Assembly: GCF_910592395.1 (NCBI RefSeq)
Contig: NC_088317.1
Location: 4,588,001-4,652,000 of the forward strand
Direction of reading: 5' to 3'
Length of the DNA stretch: 64,000 bases
From: Lineus longissimus
Lineage: Eukaryota > Nemertea > Pilidiophora > Heteronemertea > Lineidae
Every line of letters starts with the position of its first letter. The stretch's first letter is position 1. The translations under genes and the position numbers were made by a program. The notes beneath the pieces are model-generated. The model was not told where the DNA came from and searched no databases. It was given only the letters and a program-made list of their open reading frames with translations. Positions 18,801 to 30,900 of this stretch are shown piece by piece.

Positions 18801-21800
18801 TTAAAATTTGGAGAAAATTTTTTTTTTTTGCACCAAGCTCCTGGTGTCAGCACCCTGGTGTTGCCTGAGGCAGCCAGGCGGTTTTTCTGGTGCCCCTCAT
18901 ACAGCTTTGTGCCTCATCAAGCTGCTTGTAGATGTTTAAAAGCCCTGGCCATATATGCATCATCAGGAGTGATTTTCAAGACAAAATGTTGTGAGATTCA
19001 TGCTGAGAGTTTTTCGGTTACTCACCTGAAATATGTCGTGCATCATTAGAATCAAAGGGTGATGGATGCTTCTAAGCAAAAGTAGGTTGCAGACCTTTGA
19101 ACTATCACTGCAGTGTTAAAAGTACAATAACCAGGCCGCTTGATCAGTTTATGGATATTAGGTGAAAGCACGTTGACCTTTAGATGCAGTAGGCTATTAT
19201 TTACCATTGGTTTGTTGAAGCTGAGCGCAATCTACCTTCTGTCGATATTGTTATGGTTCTATTTATAGCACAGGTACCTGGAGAGATTGCTAGCTTCACC
19301 TTGGCGTGAAGAAGTCATGTCCTGCTGGGTCAATATTTATAATGAACCTCTCTATCAAGAACGTTGTTATCTGCTCTTGGGATATGAAGAAATAGCAAAA
19401 AACGTTATCACATGCAGTGTTTTCCCTGTCTGCTTTGAATGTGTCAGGCAGACATGTTTACTTTAATACAGCGGCATCTAGTTTAGAAAAAGACAGAGGG
19501 TGTTCATTTTGTCAATATTTTTGTTGCCTTGGTAGTACTAAAGAGACTGCCTGGGGTAGGGTCTTAGCCAGAGAGTGTCCAGAATTTGGATTTTTACTCA
19601 ATACTCTCCTGTACTCGGTATTTTAATGTCAATTCAAAAGATAAGTCAGATATTTTCAAGGTTCAAGGTAATGTATATTTCAGCAAACGGAACAAATTTC
19701 AGAAAATTCTAATGGGATCAGTTCATCTTTTTAGGTCAATTTTTAAGCAGACCTTTCAGAGAGTGACTTTATCAAAGGATGACGATGGTTATTTTCTTCT
19801 ATTTTCAGATGAATTATTCAAGGTCCACAAAATTAAGCCCCCACCAACATGGCGGCAGCGATTTGACAACTACCTAAAAACAATGCCAGCGTATTATGCT
19901 CAGGTAATTTGACGGCTTTTTTAGCCACATATCCTTCCTGGGCTAACAACAGTGTAAAGGTTGACCGAGTTAATTTTGAGTTTAATGGGATTTACTGAAA
20001 GAGGTGTCATCTTTAAGGACACTCAATGTAATTTTAATGTAGGCCTTTAACAACATCAGTCTTTGATGAGGTAGGAACAAAAAAAGTTGCCCAAATTTGT
20101 ATAGTGCTGTTCAAAAGTAACATATCTTCTTATTCTTAACCTATCTTTGCAAGTCCATCACTCTCTCCGATAAAATGTTTTCAGATGCTGCGGCGAGCTC
20201 TGGCCAGGATGGGTACCCCAAGCCTCGTCCCCGACAACCTAGACAACAACCTCAGCTACAGTGTCATATCTTACCTCAAGAAGTTAAAAAATCAAGTGAG
20301 TTTGAAAACTGTTCATAAAATGTCTCTGGACAATTTACTCTTGTGAGCATGTATTGTGTGCAACTGCAGTTGGGCACCAGTTGATGTGAACCTGTGTTGC
20401 TCTTGTTTAAAATAGCATGTTATATCATTTCTCCGCTTCTTACAGGCCAAGGTGGAATACGAACGACTTGTTTCATCCGTGGGGCAGAAAACGATTAACG
20501 CGGAGGGAATCAAAGTCCAGTCCAGAACGAAAACTTCCATTTTAAAACGCAAGGATTTCCACACGTTATTAGCAAACGTTGGTGGCGATATGTCACTCTT
20601 GAAACAAGAAGTCAACGAGTTTACGAGTTTTACGATCGGTGTCCCAGATAAGGAAGTCAAACCTCAGTATTATAGGTAGGTTTCAGGCTGTTACCGTCAG
20701 TTATGTCACACACCTGTTTTCAGCGTGAACGGGGCTCCATCAAATATCGTATCCTCGTGCTGAGTGGCAACTGGACTGTATTCTCCCAGGGAGTTGAGCT
20801 TAAACAGGATTGTACAGGCCAATGGCTAGGGAAAAATATGGCAAACACTTATGAGTCAGATCTGATCTTAATCGAAACGCATAATATTATTGTCATTTAT
20901 TTTCAAGATGTTTTCAAATGCCTGGCCTAAATCTTTCCCTCTTTGCTCTTGTAGGAACCCCTTTGATATACCAAGGAAAATGTTACTCGATCAGCTTGCC
21001 AGAATGAGGGCAAATCTTTTACAGACGTCGACGTTGGGAGCGAAACTTATCGACGAAGACCAACTGCACAGTGTTCCAGTCCAACAGATGGGCAACTACC
21101 AAGAGTACCTCAAGAAACAATCATCGCCGCTGCGTGAGATTGAACCTGCCGCGGTCAGGCAACACTTGTTTGGCAATCCATTCAAAGTCAATAAGGTGGG
21201 TACATTGGGTACATTGGCTTTGTGACTCTGTCTTCAGCTAGAGATGGAGTCCATCGCAGACTACTCATGTCTCTGACTTAGTGGAGTTTTTGCTTTCCTT
21301 TGCAAAGACACCAGGTACAAAGAGCCTTGGTTTTACATCTCATTTGAAGGACGAAGCAATTAGGGTTGTGTATCTTACTCAAGGACACAAAGAGAACACG
21401 GCGTTGATTCTGTCAAGTGTCAAACCTACACCCTCTTGATTATGAGCCTGTAACCACTATGCCACTAGCGTGCCTTGACCCTTTGGTCAAAGGGATTGCT
21501 GACTGCTTGAAAAGGTCTCAATAACTGGTAAAAAGCAAAGAGTGTCACTCTTATTAAAAAACCTTTCTGTTTCAGAATCTGATGATTGATGAAGCAGACG
21601 AAGCGATGCCTGGCCAGTCAACGCGGAGCAGACGATCACCCTCGCAGGACAGCTCCCCAGGATCGCATGGCCCCAAGAGGCGGAAGCCAGGCCCCCTGCC
21701 ACGAGACACGCCAATCAGGAGACCATCACAATCGTCTGCTGGATCAATATCAGGGGACTCGGATGTGGAAAGTTTGCCCGGCAGTCCAAAACCTGGAACA

Positions 21801-23353
21801 AATGGTATGTATAGTGTATACCACGTACATTTTTGTTCTTTTATAGTAATTGCTAATTAAACGTTTAGTTGTACAAGATTTAAAAAAGGTGAAACTGAAA
21901 ACTTGTATCAAAATGTGTCGATGATGTTGGATGTTCATGACTTGATGCATAAGATTATGGGACATCTAGTCCCGGTTGTTCAAAACTAGTTTAGTGATAA
22001 AACTGGTTTTGAACAGCCAAGCCTTGTTGTCTTTCTGAGATTAGGGAACACTTTGTGGGATTATCTGTTGAGTGCTAAATGCGCATTTTCCAGGCATCAG
22101 TGGGCATAAATTGGAAAAATATTTGGTTCTTGGGGAGAGGCACCCAGAAAGAATCATTGTTCTCGAGTAAAAACGGAGGGTGGCATGCGCATTCCCCAAA
22201 TCCACCACCGATATTGAAAATGTTGCAATATTTTAAGTTCTGTTTTTTTGTCTTCTGCAGACGACGATGTTTTGATAATTGAGCCGGAGAACGTAACTAA
22301 CAACCACAACCACAACCATGAGGAGGACGAGGACAATAACGGCGCTCTTGAAGAGGTGGACGACCTCGTTATCGATGAGGATTCTGGGATAAATAGTGAC
22401 GTCGATCAAATTGATGAGGACAATGTTAAACATGTTGATGTGAAGAAAGTGAATCCGAAAAAGTTGTGGTTGATCCATGAACATAATATGAATGTGAAGC
22501 GCAGGGTCTGCAAGCAGATTAGGAAACCAGGCAGATGTAAGTTTTGAATTAGTTGTCCCCTGTGATGGGGTGTCTTGGGTGCCTGATGACAAGGGGCACC
22601 ATTCTGAATGCAACTCAAGGGCCAGTGCCATTCTGAAGGCTGTTCAGGAAAAGGCAGCATTCCCTTAATTGGATTGTGTCTACAGAACAGACTTATGCTT
22701 CGTTATTATAAATGAGCCAAAAGCACTTTAGCACACTTTGCTCATTTCTGGTTCTTTAGACAATATTTGGACAGGCTATACTGAAGGAGAAAATTGGGCA
22801 AACCGTAGGAAACCTACACTGTTAAAGAGAGTCACCCTCTCTGTCATATAAGTGTACTTTTTTTTTTTTTTTATAAATTTTTATTTTCAAAAGTATCACA
22901 CAATACAGAATATCGCACAACAATACAAAACAGGTACGTGTACATTTTGAATTTTTTTTTTTTTTTTTTTTTTTTAAACATAGACACCGTTCCCCCCTCC
23001 CCCCTCCCCCCCTATAAGTGTACTTGAAATCAAACCTGGGACATGAGCATACTTTGCTCATCTAGCCGCATTTATGTTGTTACATATTTTTTGTCCTCGT
23101 TTCAGGCTATGATGCGCTCTTCAAGGAAATGTCGGCGATGCGTGGAAACGTCGAGGTCAAGGTGTCGTTTATACGCGAAATGGCCTTCGAGGCCGCGCGG
23201 TTCAAAAAGAAACTGTTAGTGGAGATGATTGAACAGTACGAGAGATCGTTTGTACGATTAGATACAAAGAAAAAACTTAAGGATAGGACGATGAACTCTT
23301 CGGCGCAATCTCTGTTGCCTGTGAATACGACGCAGGTGGTTCCAGCAAGATAG
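12861..23353 (+). CDS. INTS6: Integrator complex subunit 6 (DICE1 family)
   Basis: Nuclear subunit of the Integrator complex, which cleaves snRNA and nascent Pol II transcripts; INTS6 helps dock PP2A. Exons: 12861-12971, 13061-13138, 13575-13724, 14110-14199, 14402-14585, 15069-15215, 15718-15956, 16151-16303, 16721-16853, 19809-19903, 20185-20295, 20446-20675, 20955-21195, 21576-21804, 22261-22536, 23106-23353. All phases agree; 904 residues (human 887). The N-terminal VWA domain has the MIDAS motif DTSAS at residues 9-13. Family blocks recur in order: ELTKEPFRWDQRLF, IGHWPIPESFWPD, PFDKYELEPSPLTQ, NLFVMPYNYPVLLPLL, QMGNYQEYLK, MIDEADEA, and C-terminal QIRKPGR with AARFKKKLLVEMIEQ. Exon 15 carries a His/Asn/acid-rich tract. 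The intron before exon 10 is 2.95 kb and holds two MITEs. The gene converges with RPP38. Confidence 0.98.
13815..14045. repeat. About 70-bp tandem repeat in INTS6 intron 3
   Basis: The core ggacaatgtcacaacctgat (or close variants) recurs near 13816, 13883, 13953 and 14024, with spacing of 67, 70 and 71 bp. Copies also share gagtccttcag. Confidence 0.85.
15483..15664. mobile_element. Tc1/mariner-like MITE (family copy A)
   Basis: TA dinucleotides flank a 178-bp element whose ends are inverted: left cgtggaacctccctta, right taatagagaggttctactg. Internal sequence repeats the motif tctctattaaggaca. Related copies are at 33589-33768, 28697-28783 and 3190-3310. It lies in the INTS6 intron before exon 7. 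No coding capacity. Confidence 0.8.
16875..17193. mobile_element. piggyBac-like MITE with TTAA / TTGA flanks
   Basis: TTAA (16875-16878) then CCCTTTCGCTGCC; the right end is GTGGCGAAAGGG then TTGA (17190-17193), so one target copy has drifted by a base. Subterminal near-repeats ggtattgacc and ctattgaccc lie just inside the left end. It begins 22 bp downstream of INTS6 exon 9. Confidence 0.85.
18180..18514. mobile_element. 335-bp TTAA-flanked MITE, copy 2
   Basis: TTAA at 18180-18183 and 18511-18514. It is the inverted, near-identical partner of 4811-5145, in the long INTS6 intron. High identity points to recent spread of both copies. Confidence 0.8.
21300..21480 (-). mobile_element. Old tRNA-derived SINE (head and central domain)
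   Basis: Read on the minus strand it starts with a tRNA-like head containing tagtggcatagtggtta, then gtgtccttgagtaagatacac. It then has a central block gtccttcaaatgagatg..ctctttgtacctggtgtct that matches the block in the intact SINE at 37329-37704. It is diverged and lacks a clear tail, and lies in INTS6 intron 13. Confidence 0.7.
22740..23060. mobile_element. Old SINE fragment split by a later insertion
   Basis: The stretch aggaaacctacactgtta..gagtcaccctct (about 22808-22840) and, after the poly-T insertion, gtacttgaaatcaaacctgggac (about 23018-23041) line up with the minus-strand SINE at 30845-31035 (aggaaacctacaccatct.. and gaattgaacccggtacc). It therefore appears to be the host of the nested insertion at 22847-23025. 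Confidence 0.5.
22847..23025 (-). mobile_element. Short poly(A) retroposed insertion with 13-bp target duplication
   Basis: TATAAGTGTACTT at 22847-22859 is repeated exactly at 23013-23025. The insert reads on the minus strand as a G-rich start (runs of G broken by A), an A-run, about 60 bp of unique sequence, an AATAAA-like motif and a terminal A-run. Exact target duplication plus a 3' A-tail is the mark of LINE-type target-primed insertion. The source RNA is not recognised. It lies in INTS6 intron 15. Confidence 0.85.
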
Positions 23354-25536
23354 GTGGAATCAAACTGATGACACGGAAGTGTTGACATTGATTGAGAAGT
23401 TTGACGTCTGCTTGATTTTGAAAGTGACAATCGCCATTCCTTTCACTGCCGTACTGTTGGCTCTCTGTTGCTACAAATACAACACAATCCCTATTGATGT
23501 TTACTATGTGGGGGGGGGGGGTCACATAGTTACTCTTTATTGGTCCCTTTCAAAGTTCATGTGCTGCACTCGACTGTACATGTACATGTGCATTTTACAG
23601 CGCAGACGTATTGGATGGCAAGCATGTGGTTTGCGACGACAGAATGATGTTGTTGTGTCAATGAAACACTGCTAACAACATGTATTAACATGTTTTCTAT
23701 TCTATTTTAAAATTTGATCAAATAGTTGGAAAAGAGAACGTAATCCTGGCACTCGGGGATGACTCTGGCAGTCAACAGAGTAATTGTTGCATGCTGCATG
23801 CATGTATGATGTACATGGTGACTGGGTTTTCTGCTGAGGAGGCTGGGAGATCATTTGGTTTACCTGAATAATCTAAATTAAGTTCATTTGATCCCGGTCA
23901 CAAATAATCCACCTGAAGAAAATTTGATATTGCGCGTGGTGGGTAACACGCACAAGTACTAGGTGTAAAAAAAACATGGTACACTTTTGTTATTGAATAG
24001 CATACCAATTATCATTCAGAACCTAATCAAATTCTAGTATCATATGGCGGAGACGAGCCCATTTTATGTGATATAATCACTCTGGGGGCACAATTCTAAT
24101 CGTTGAAGTATTTTGCTTGTCAAAAAATTTCTGTTTATGAAATCCTCACAAACTGACAGTTTTTGATAAGCCGACTACTAAAATAATTGATGATTTTTGT
24201 GCTCAGGGTGTCACATAAAAAGGACATGTCTAGGCTGGCTAATTATAATACTAGGATTTGATGAAGTTCTTAAAGGGGGACTATAGGCAGGAGCAGAGGG
24301 GCTAATTAGGCCATCTTCAGGTGACTAATACACCTTTAATGGAAGTGTTATTGCTGTCTAATTTTAAAAGTGTATCATGTTTTTTGACACCTAGTATTTA
24401 TGATATGTAATCAGTGATGTGAATATCTTGTATTGTATTGTATAGACCCACAATGAGATGTTCAGTCTTTCTGAGACTTTTTAAAAAAATGTGAAGAAAA
24501 TAATTATGAAATAAATAATTAAGAGTACAGCAATTTGTGTTCGGTTCTGTCGTTTCCTCCATCCTCAAATACCAGTCAGCTGTATGCTCCTCCCCTCGCA
24601 CACGACTGAGTTATTGGGGCCGAGTGTTGCACTGAAGTAGAGGATGCGTTTTCTCCAGACCCTGAATTGCTCAAGGACAGTTCGCTTTCTATTCGACTTC
24701 CAGTGCTTTCTCACCATCATATAAGTCGGTACCAGCCTCGTCCCAAGCCATTGTGCCTCCGCCAATTCCTGGCGCGAGGTTGGATTGTAGCTACATTTAC
24801 GTTGACCGGAGCGATTGACCACCCAAATTTCACGAGATCTCGCAGGGGGGGGATTGTCGTTTTACCAGGCCGAGTTGGTACGTGTAGCACCCAAGTTTGA
24901 TATGTGGCAAGTAGGCTACATCCAAGGATATGCGGGTATCTGATGTAATGAGAGGGATGTCCATGCCTTTGTCCATGCATCTGCTGTATGCTTTCAGTCA
25001 TCCAGGTGGTTGACAATAATGCTTCTTCTTGTGGGCTCAGAATTTTTGAGAAGCACGCTAGACAGTGTCCGTTCTTTATAACAAAGTCGGCTGTCCTTGA
25101 GCATTCCACCACAGAGCCCCAGAGCTTTGTGGTCAGGGTGGTGTCCTTTGGCCAGTATTCCTCTCCATTCTTCATCAGGGAGCAGGTCTGAAGCCCCAGA
25201 GCCCCAGAGCTTTGTGGTCAGGGTGGTGTCCTTTGGCCAGTATTCCTCTCCATTCTTCATTAGGGAGCAGGTCTGAAGCCCCAGAGCCCCAGAGCTTTGT
25301 GGTCAGGGTGGTGTCCTTTGGCCAGTATTCCCCTCCATTCTTCATCTAATAACACTATGAAATTCAGTCTGTACACTGGATTCGAACTGGTTGCGATATC
25401 GGTTGTGAACAATGTCAATCCTAAAGAAGCCATTGCTGGTAAAACTGGAGAATCTCCAGTCAATTCGAATCCTATGAACAGATCGAACTTCACAGACATT
25501 GAGGCACTAAAAAAGAACTAAGCAGAACAGTGTAGG
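23354..25536. other. Convergent intergenic region, INTS6 (+) and RPP38 (-)
   Basis: Holds both 3' ends. A run of G occurs at 23512-23521. On the minus strand 25175-24565 reads as two overlapping open frames that look protein-like (for example QELAEAQWLGTRLVPTYMMV) but match no family I know. The piece near 24545-24630 recurs in inverted orientation at 38083-38170, so this is probably a degraded dispersed element rather than a host gene. Confidence 0.4.
25113..25345. repeat. 85-bp tandem repeat, about 2.7 copies
   Basis: agagctttgtggtcagggtg recurs at 25121, 25206 and 25291, an exact 85-bp period. Copies are nearly identical, suggesting recent duplication at the edge of the dispersed element described for 23354-25536. 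Confidence 0.95.
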
Positions 25537-27633
25537 TCACATCTTATTTCCTTTATTCTTTTTCTTTCTCTTTCTGTTAGGATTTGGCTGAATTTGTCCA
25601 ATGTTAGCTGGTTGGTATTCAAATGTTATTCTGGTCTCCATTTCTTCAGATTCAGTACCACAAGTTTCTTTCGCTTCTTCCATCTTTTCTGGCTCGGGCA
25701 ACCAAGGCAGTGTGATCCTTGATGAGCGATCCGTGATGACTTGGACAATCTCGTCTAACTCTGGCACCTGGACATCTTCTTTGCTTGGCTTCTGAAGAGA
25801 GTAGTGCAAAAGGAAATGAATTTTACTGCATGCACTTTGGCCAACATCAACTTCTTGGACTATCTCATCAAGCTCTGGCACCAGGATGTCTTCATTGCTT
25901 GGCTTTTGTCTTTACGCAGACTTACCTTTATCCCAAATGCCATCAATGAACCAATGCTGAATAACTTCCCAATCTCTTGGCTGAAATCATTCAAGCAGAC
26001 GCCGGGGCAGTTCCTCGTAGCCGACAGTAGGAGAAGGGGCTTGGTCGGAAGAAGAGAAACAGCTGACCGACACACAACAAAGCATCTTAGGTTGTCCCTC
26101 TCTAACTTCTTAATCACTTCATTTAAGCCACAGACCAGTTGACTTCTGCAACAAAGATAAGATAATCAATCTAACATCAAGACAAAATAAAGGCCATCAC
26201 GGATAACCTGAAAAATATTAAAGTTCTCAAATATTCTGAACTTAGGAGGACAGATGATTTATTAACTGAGCATTGCAATGGCAAGGCAAAATGTTGGACA
26301 GGGCTCATATCTTCTTTTTTGATGAAGCTCTTCAATTCACTTCTACACTCCTACACTTCTGCATGGATTTTGAAATCAGGCAAAGAATTGAAATTTCTGA
26401 ACGACCGAGTTAACAGTTTTAGACATTCCCCAAAATCAAAAGACTAATATAAATGGAGTGTTTTTAAAAACTATGCTTACTAGGGCAGAAAATGATTTTG
26501 AGAAACGAACCTAATGTTTTTGTGTTTGCGCACTTCTGGTGTGTCCTCTATCACAGTGGCTGTCTTCACCCAAGGTCTCTTTCTTTTCGTTTTGATATCT
26601 TCTCCAATCACATCCATTATCTCTTTAAGAACTCTAAAAGTTTACAAGCAGAGTGATAAGACCAAGAAATCATTGTCATTTCTGTCATATGAGAATTCGA
26701 CAAGGTAGGGCTGTTTTTCCAATCATCGCAAGTCTAAGGAAAATGGCCCATTTTCTCTGGCACAGAAAGGCAGTGGCGCGAAGAGTATAATTTTTCCATT
26801 CATCCTTAAAGATGACTTAGGTTCTATGTCGAGCTTTAATTTTTTAATATTTCATGATAACGAAGTCAGTAAAATCCATTGAAAGATATTTTTAGGGGCG
26901 GCAAATGTAGTGTGTTTTACGGTACTCACTTAGATATTGTTCCAAGGATTGCATCATGGTCATCTGGTTCAGGCGAAGGCCTGAAAGTGAAGTAAGGAGA
27001 TTAAATACAAATGTTGGATATTTTATGTTTTAAATTTTACCCAACAATAGATGGGGTGTAGTGCTGTTATATTGGAAGGAAAACATGACCATTGATGGCG
27101 AAACATTAATTAGGCAGACAGTGTAGGGTTTATGACAGTACAGAACAACACTGTTGTGACAAGACAAGATAGGACACTTACCAGACAAGTTTATATGGAT
27201 TGAGTAGCGACTGCTTCAGTACTGTTCTCTTTGACTTGGATGAGATACTTTTCTTTTGTTGTTTTGGGGTAAGAAGAGGTGCCTCACCCTGAAATCAGTA
27301 ATCGAAAATTGGAGAATAGATTAATGGTTCCATCTATTCTAATGACTGACCAAAGCTGAGCATCAGCAGTTAGTGTGATCCGCTGATCGGATCATCTTCT
27401 GAAGTGGTCCACTGACCGCGATATTGTTCACCATGTCCACAGCAATCAATCAATAAGGTAAGTACTATCCTGGGCTATTGTCGGACAAATGAAGTGAATT
27501 ATTTTGTACATTTATTTGCCGGATTCATTGAAAAAATAGCTCATAAGCTCGAACAACGGACCCAAAAAACTCCTTTACTCCACAATCTAGTGAATAAAGC
27601 AAATAATATTCTTCACAACTCTCTTACCTGCAT
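25537..27633 (-). CDS. RPP38: Ribonuclease P/MRP protein subunit p38 (L7Ae fold)
   Basis: L7Ae-family protein that binds RNase P and RNase MRP RNA in the nucleolus, in tRNA 5' processing and rRNA processing. Exons: 27633-27628 (Met-Gln only), 27288-27182, 26980-26930, 26633-26511, 26145-25926, 25791-25537. Phases agree; 253 residues (human 283). Family landmarks: LLNPYKLVW near residue 33, GLNEVIKKLERDNLRCFVVCRSA starting near residue 100 within the L7Ae domain, ITLPWL, and a C-terminal IQPNPNRKRKKKNKG basic tail. The six-base first coding exon is the least certain part. The intron before the last exon carries a duplicated piece of that exon. It is head-to-head with RNASEH2B. Confidence 0.9.
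25857..25914 (-). pseudogene. Partial duplicate of RPP38 last exon inside its own intron
   Basis: This stretch matches 25743-25800 at a constant offset of 114 bp. The copy would read KPSNEDILVPELDEIVQ beside the real KPSKEDVQVPELDEIVQ. It begins about 20 bp after the donor at 25925, too close for its own intron, and reading through the donor reaches a stop. It is therefore a dead exon copy, apart from any unusual splicing. Confidence 0.8.
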
Positions 27634-27995
27634 GTTTTCAGCTGAAATTGTCTAATTTAACGTTTTATTTAGTTTTTCTCAGAGAAACCGTGTGCAAATT
27701 TCGTGATCCGCTAAATGGTACTACAATGGTTTCCTACAAATTCCAAAATACCAGAGGCCATACCATAAAATACCAAAACGCTCTCTAATAAGTCTATAAA
27801 TCTCATTTAAAGTGAATAACTGCAATGATAGGTATATTTGCGGTTGACTACGTCCAGAATAGCAGATATTAATCCGGGATTTGTGTTAAAAATGGTATTT
27901 TTGTGTTTTTCGTTTCGTCTACTCAAAGTGCCCTGACTTCGCACCAACCGGTAATGGCGGCAAATTTTTAGAAAGATCCAAATTTCAGCCACAAA
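27634..27995. promoter_or_regulatory. Bidirectional promoter, RPP38 / RNASEH2B
   Basis: The two start codons are 362 bp apart on opposite strands, with no repeat between them. AATGGCGGCAAA at 27953-27964, a YY1-like core, sits 32 bp before the RNASEH2B ATG. The shared-promoter role is inferred from geometry. Confidence 0.75.
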
Positions 27996-30900
27996 ATGCC
28001 GAAAAAAACACAGTCTTTGAAATTTGATGAGAAGGCACAGCAGACGAAATGGGTCATGATTACCCCAGGTAGGTCCTACGTAACTGTCACTCTTCTAAAT
28101 GCCGTTGAAGGCGATAAAATCGCCTTCCTCTCTGTCGACAGTGATGCTAAGATCCATTTTCGGACATGTGTCTTATACATTAAATTGCCGGATGTGGACC
28201 GGTATGGTTCTCTCCGTTCTCTCTCTCCTCTGCCCGAGGTCTATATCAATCCTTAGAGTTGTCACTATTAATCGGTCTGCAGGACGTGACGAACAATAGA
28301 AGGGGTGCATGAAGAAACTTGCGAATTATTCATTCATTGATTGTCCTTTTCCGACCAATGTCCCTTCGCATTTTGCGACACTGTCGTCACTTTTGTCCCA
28401 GATATGACAGTGGTTATTTAGCGCCTAACTGACCAATCAGCTAACAGAGCCAGAAAATGATGTTAATCATGCATAATCAGTTGATTTACATCATTTGCTG
28501 GCTCTGTTAGCTGATACTGATTGGTCAATTACGTGTGTACCGTACCATCGGCATTGTCATAGCCGTTCTTATCCGGGACAAAAGTTCTGAAGTGTGGTAT
28601 TATGACGTCGTAAAAATTTGAGAACATGCTGCCCACGCACCGGAGGTCTGGGACAACCTCTTCAAGGACTGAATTCCGGAATAGGCCATTGCCATTCAAG
28701 TTTACCTCCTTAATAAGCACACCTCTCTATTAAGGATTGCATTTGTCAGTCCCAAGGGGGTCCTTAATAGAGAGTTCTAATTGTATTTGCTGCCTTTCAC
28801 AATTTAGATTCTACCCTTGAATTTGATGGTGACAACGACAACAAACCAGTCTTCTGCAAATTACGGCATCCAAGAACAGGTATGTATGACATGATTCTTG
28901 TTAAGAAGATCTTGGAATACAAGTCACAAGAGACCATAGTTGAACTCTCGTCCACTGAACCCCGTAACTGTAACTTCTGTTCGATTGTCTCTTTCACGGC
29001 CACTGATTTTCATGATTATCTGTAATGCTGAAAAAGGTGAAAATAAAAGGCTCGTGGATGTTTCCGATTTTACAGTATCTCTTCATTCATCTCCAGGTTC
29101 TGGTGCTATGTTCATGTTCACACATGATGACCAACTGGTGTACGAGCTCACTAAATTCGACGAAGGGTTCCGTTCGTGGTTCTTTGGCAAGGCTGTTATG
29201 AGGGGTAAGTTGAACTTGAGGTCATTTCGAGTCCATGTAGTGTCCCGTCTGGATGAAAATTGAAGGGCATGGCACCCTGCCCCGCTAGTCTTAAAGTGGT
29301 TAAGTGTTCATGTCATTTCTTCGTTTATATGAAGTATCTAGTTCTTAATTCCAATGTTTTACGTTCCAGATGGAGGGATGTACACCGTGACTCCAGTTGA
29401 CCCATGCTATCTACTTCTGCATTACCTCACAAAAGTTGATCAGGTTTGTAAAGATGCTCGATTGGGTGCATGTCGTTTAGGCTTTGTACTTCAGCCTATG
29501 AATAAATAAGATGTATATTGTCTCAGGGATTTGTGTTCAGGGCCGGCGAAGCAAATATTAACCCCTGATTTCCTCAGGTCACACTAGATTTCACTGCTCT
29601 GCCACATGGCTGAGCAAAAAGCCTCTGCAACAAATGTTAACACGACTAAAATCTTTTTCAGAGTGACAAGTATATGACATTAGATCAGATTGTACATGAT
29701 GAAGAATACTCCGACTGCGATCGTCTGCTGAAGACATCTGGCGTACAACAACTCCATTATTTGGCAGACGTAAAAGGTATGACATCACAAGATGGGTAAA
29801 AAACCTACCAGACTGATATACTGGTCCTTTGCAACCGCAGTGAATTTTTAAATTGCACAAAATGATAATCGGCCATAGAAAACAGCCGATTTTGAAAAGG
29901 CCTCGTGGAATGTACGGAGATTTATATGCAAGCTTATGAATTTTTCAATTATTTGTCTTTTTATTATGTAAGTTCTGGTTCTACCTCATCCCCGCCTGCC
30001 CGAACCAGTTCTCAGCTGTCTTTGGAGTTCTGTTGCCGTTCATGGAAGAACATGTGTTGCTATAGACAACCCAAATACAAAGTTAGCAGCTGGCTGTATT
30101 TCAAATCCAATTGAAATGCCAACGAGACTTTCTGAATCTAACTCATTCTTTATCTTCTAGGTAGTGATGACCTGCAGGTTTACAGATACAACAAGGAGAG
30201 GACCCTTTCCTGGTTAGAATTAAAGGTTGAGCAAGTCATAGAATGTCTCCAGGAGAAGAAGATCCATGCAGGGAGTGGAGCACAGACGGAGAACTTCGTG
30301 CGGAGTACAAAAATAATGGAAATCTCAAAAGGTAGCGTTAACATTCGAAATTCACATCACGTCAATCGTTTCACATGCCGTTGTGACAGAAATTTTTCTG
30401 AAATGCAGCATCAGTGAGTCCACTTTTGAGGCACCTACTAAGCTTGCGTTGTCACAACCAGGGAAGTTGACGGTCCTTTTGCATTTCAGACCTCAAATGT
30501 GTTTACCAAGCCACAAATATACATAACATGTACTTGTACCAGCTCTGAAATGCTGATCAAAGTGCTTAGCCTGTTTCAAGCTTCATCTCTAGTTAGTTAT
30601 TACCATTGTGTACAATGCTCTCGATTCAGATGACTACCAACGATACGCCCATGGTTTAGTGTCGGACTACCTCGGCGAAAGTTTAGAATCATCACTAAAA
30701 GATCACTTAGGGTAAGTACAAGGAAGATCGACTTTGAAAGTTTGAATTTTCTGGCAAAGGAAATGACTTGATAATGTTTCTAATGTAACATTTTCCTTGC
30801 ATTTGCAACTTGAGCGTCAACTTGGACATCACGAGCTCTATAGACAATATTGGGCAGTTTGTTATGTTAAGTAGGAGGAAACCGGTGATCCCGGAGGAAA

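Noticed and set aside
23512-23521. G-run as a possible quadruplex
   Set aside because: A single run of ten G is not enough for a four-tract quadruplex model, and no function is suggested.
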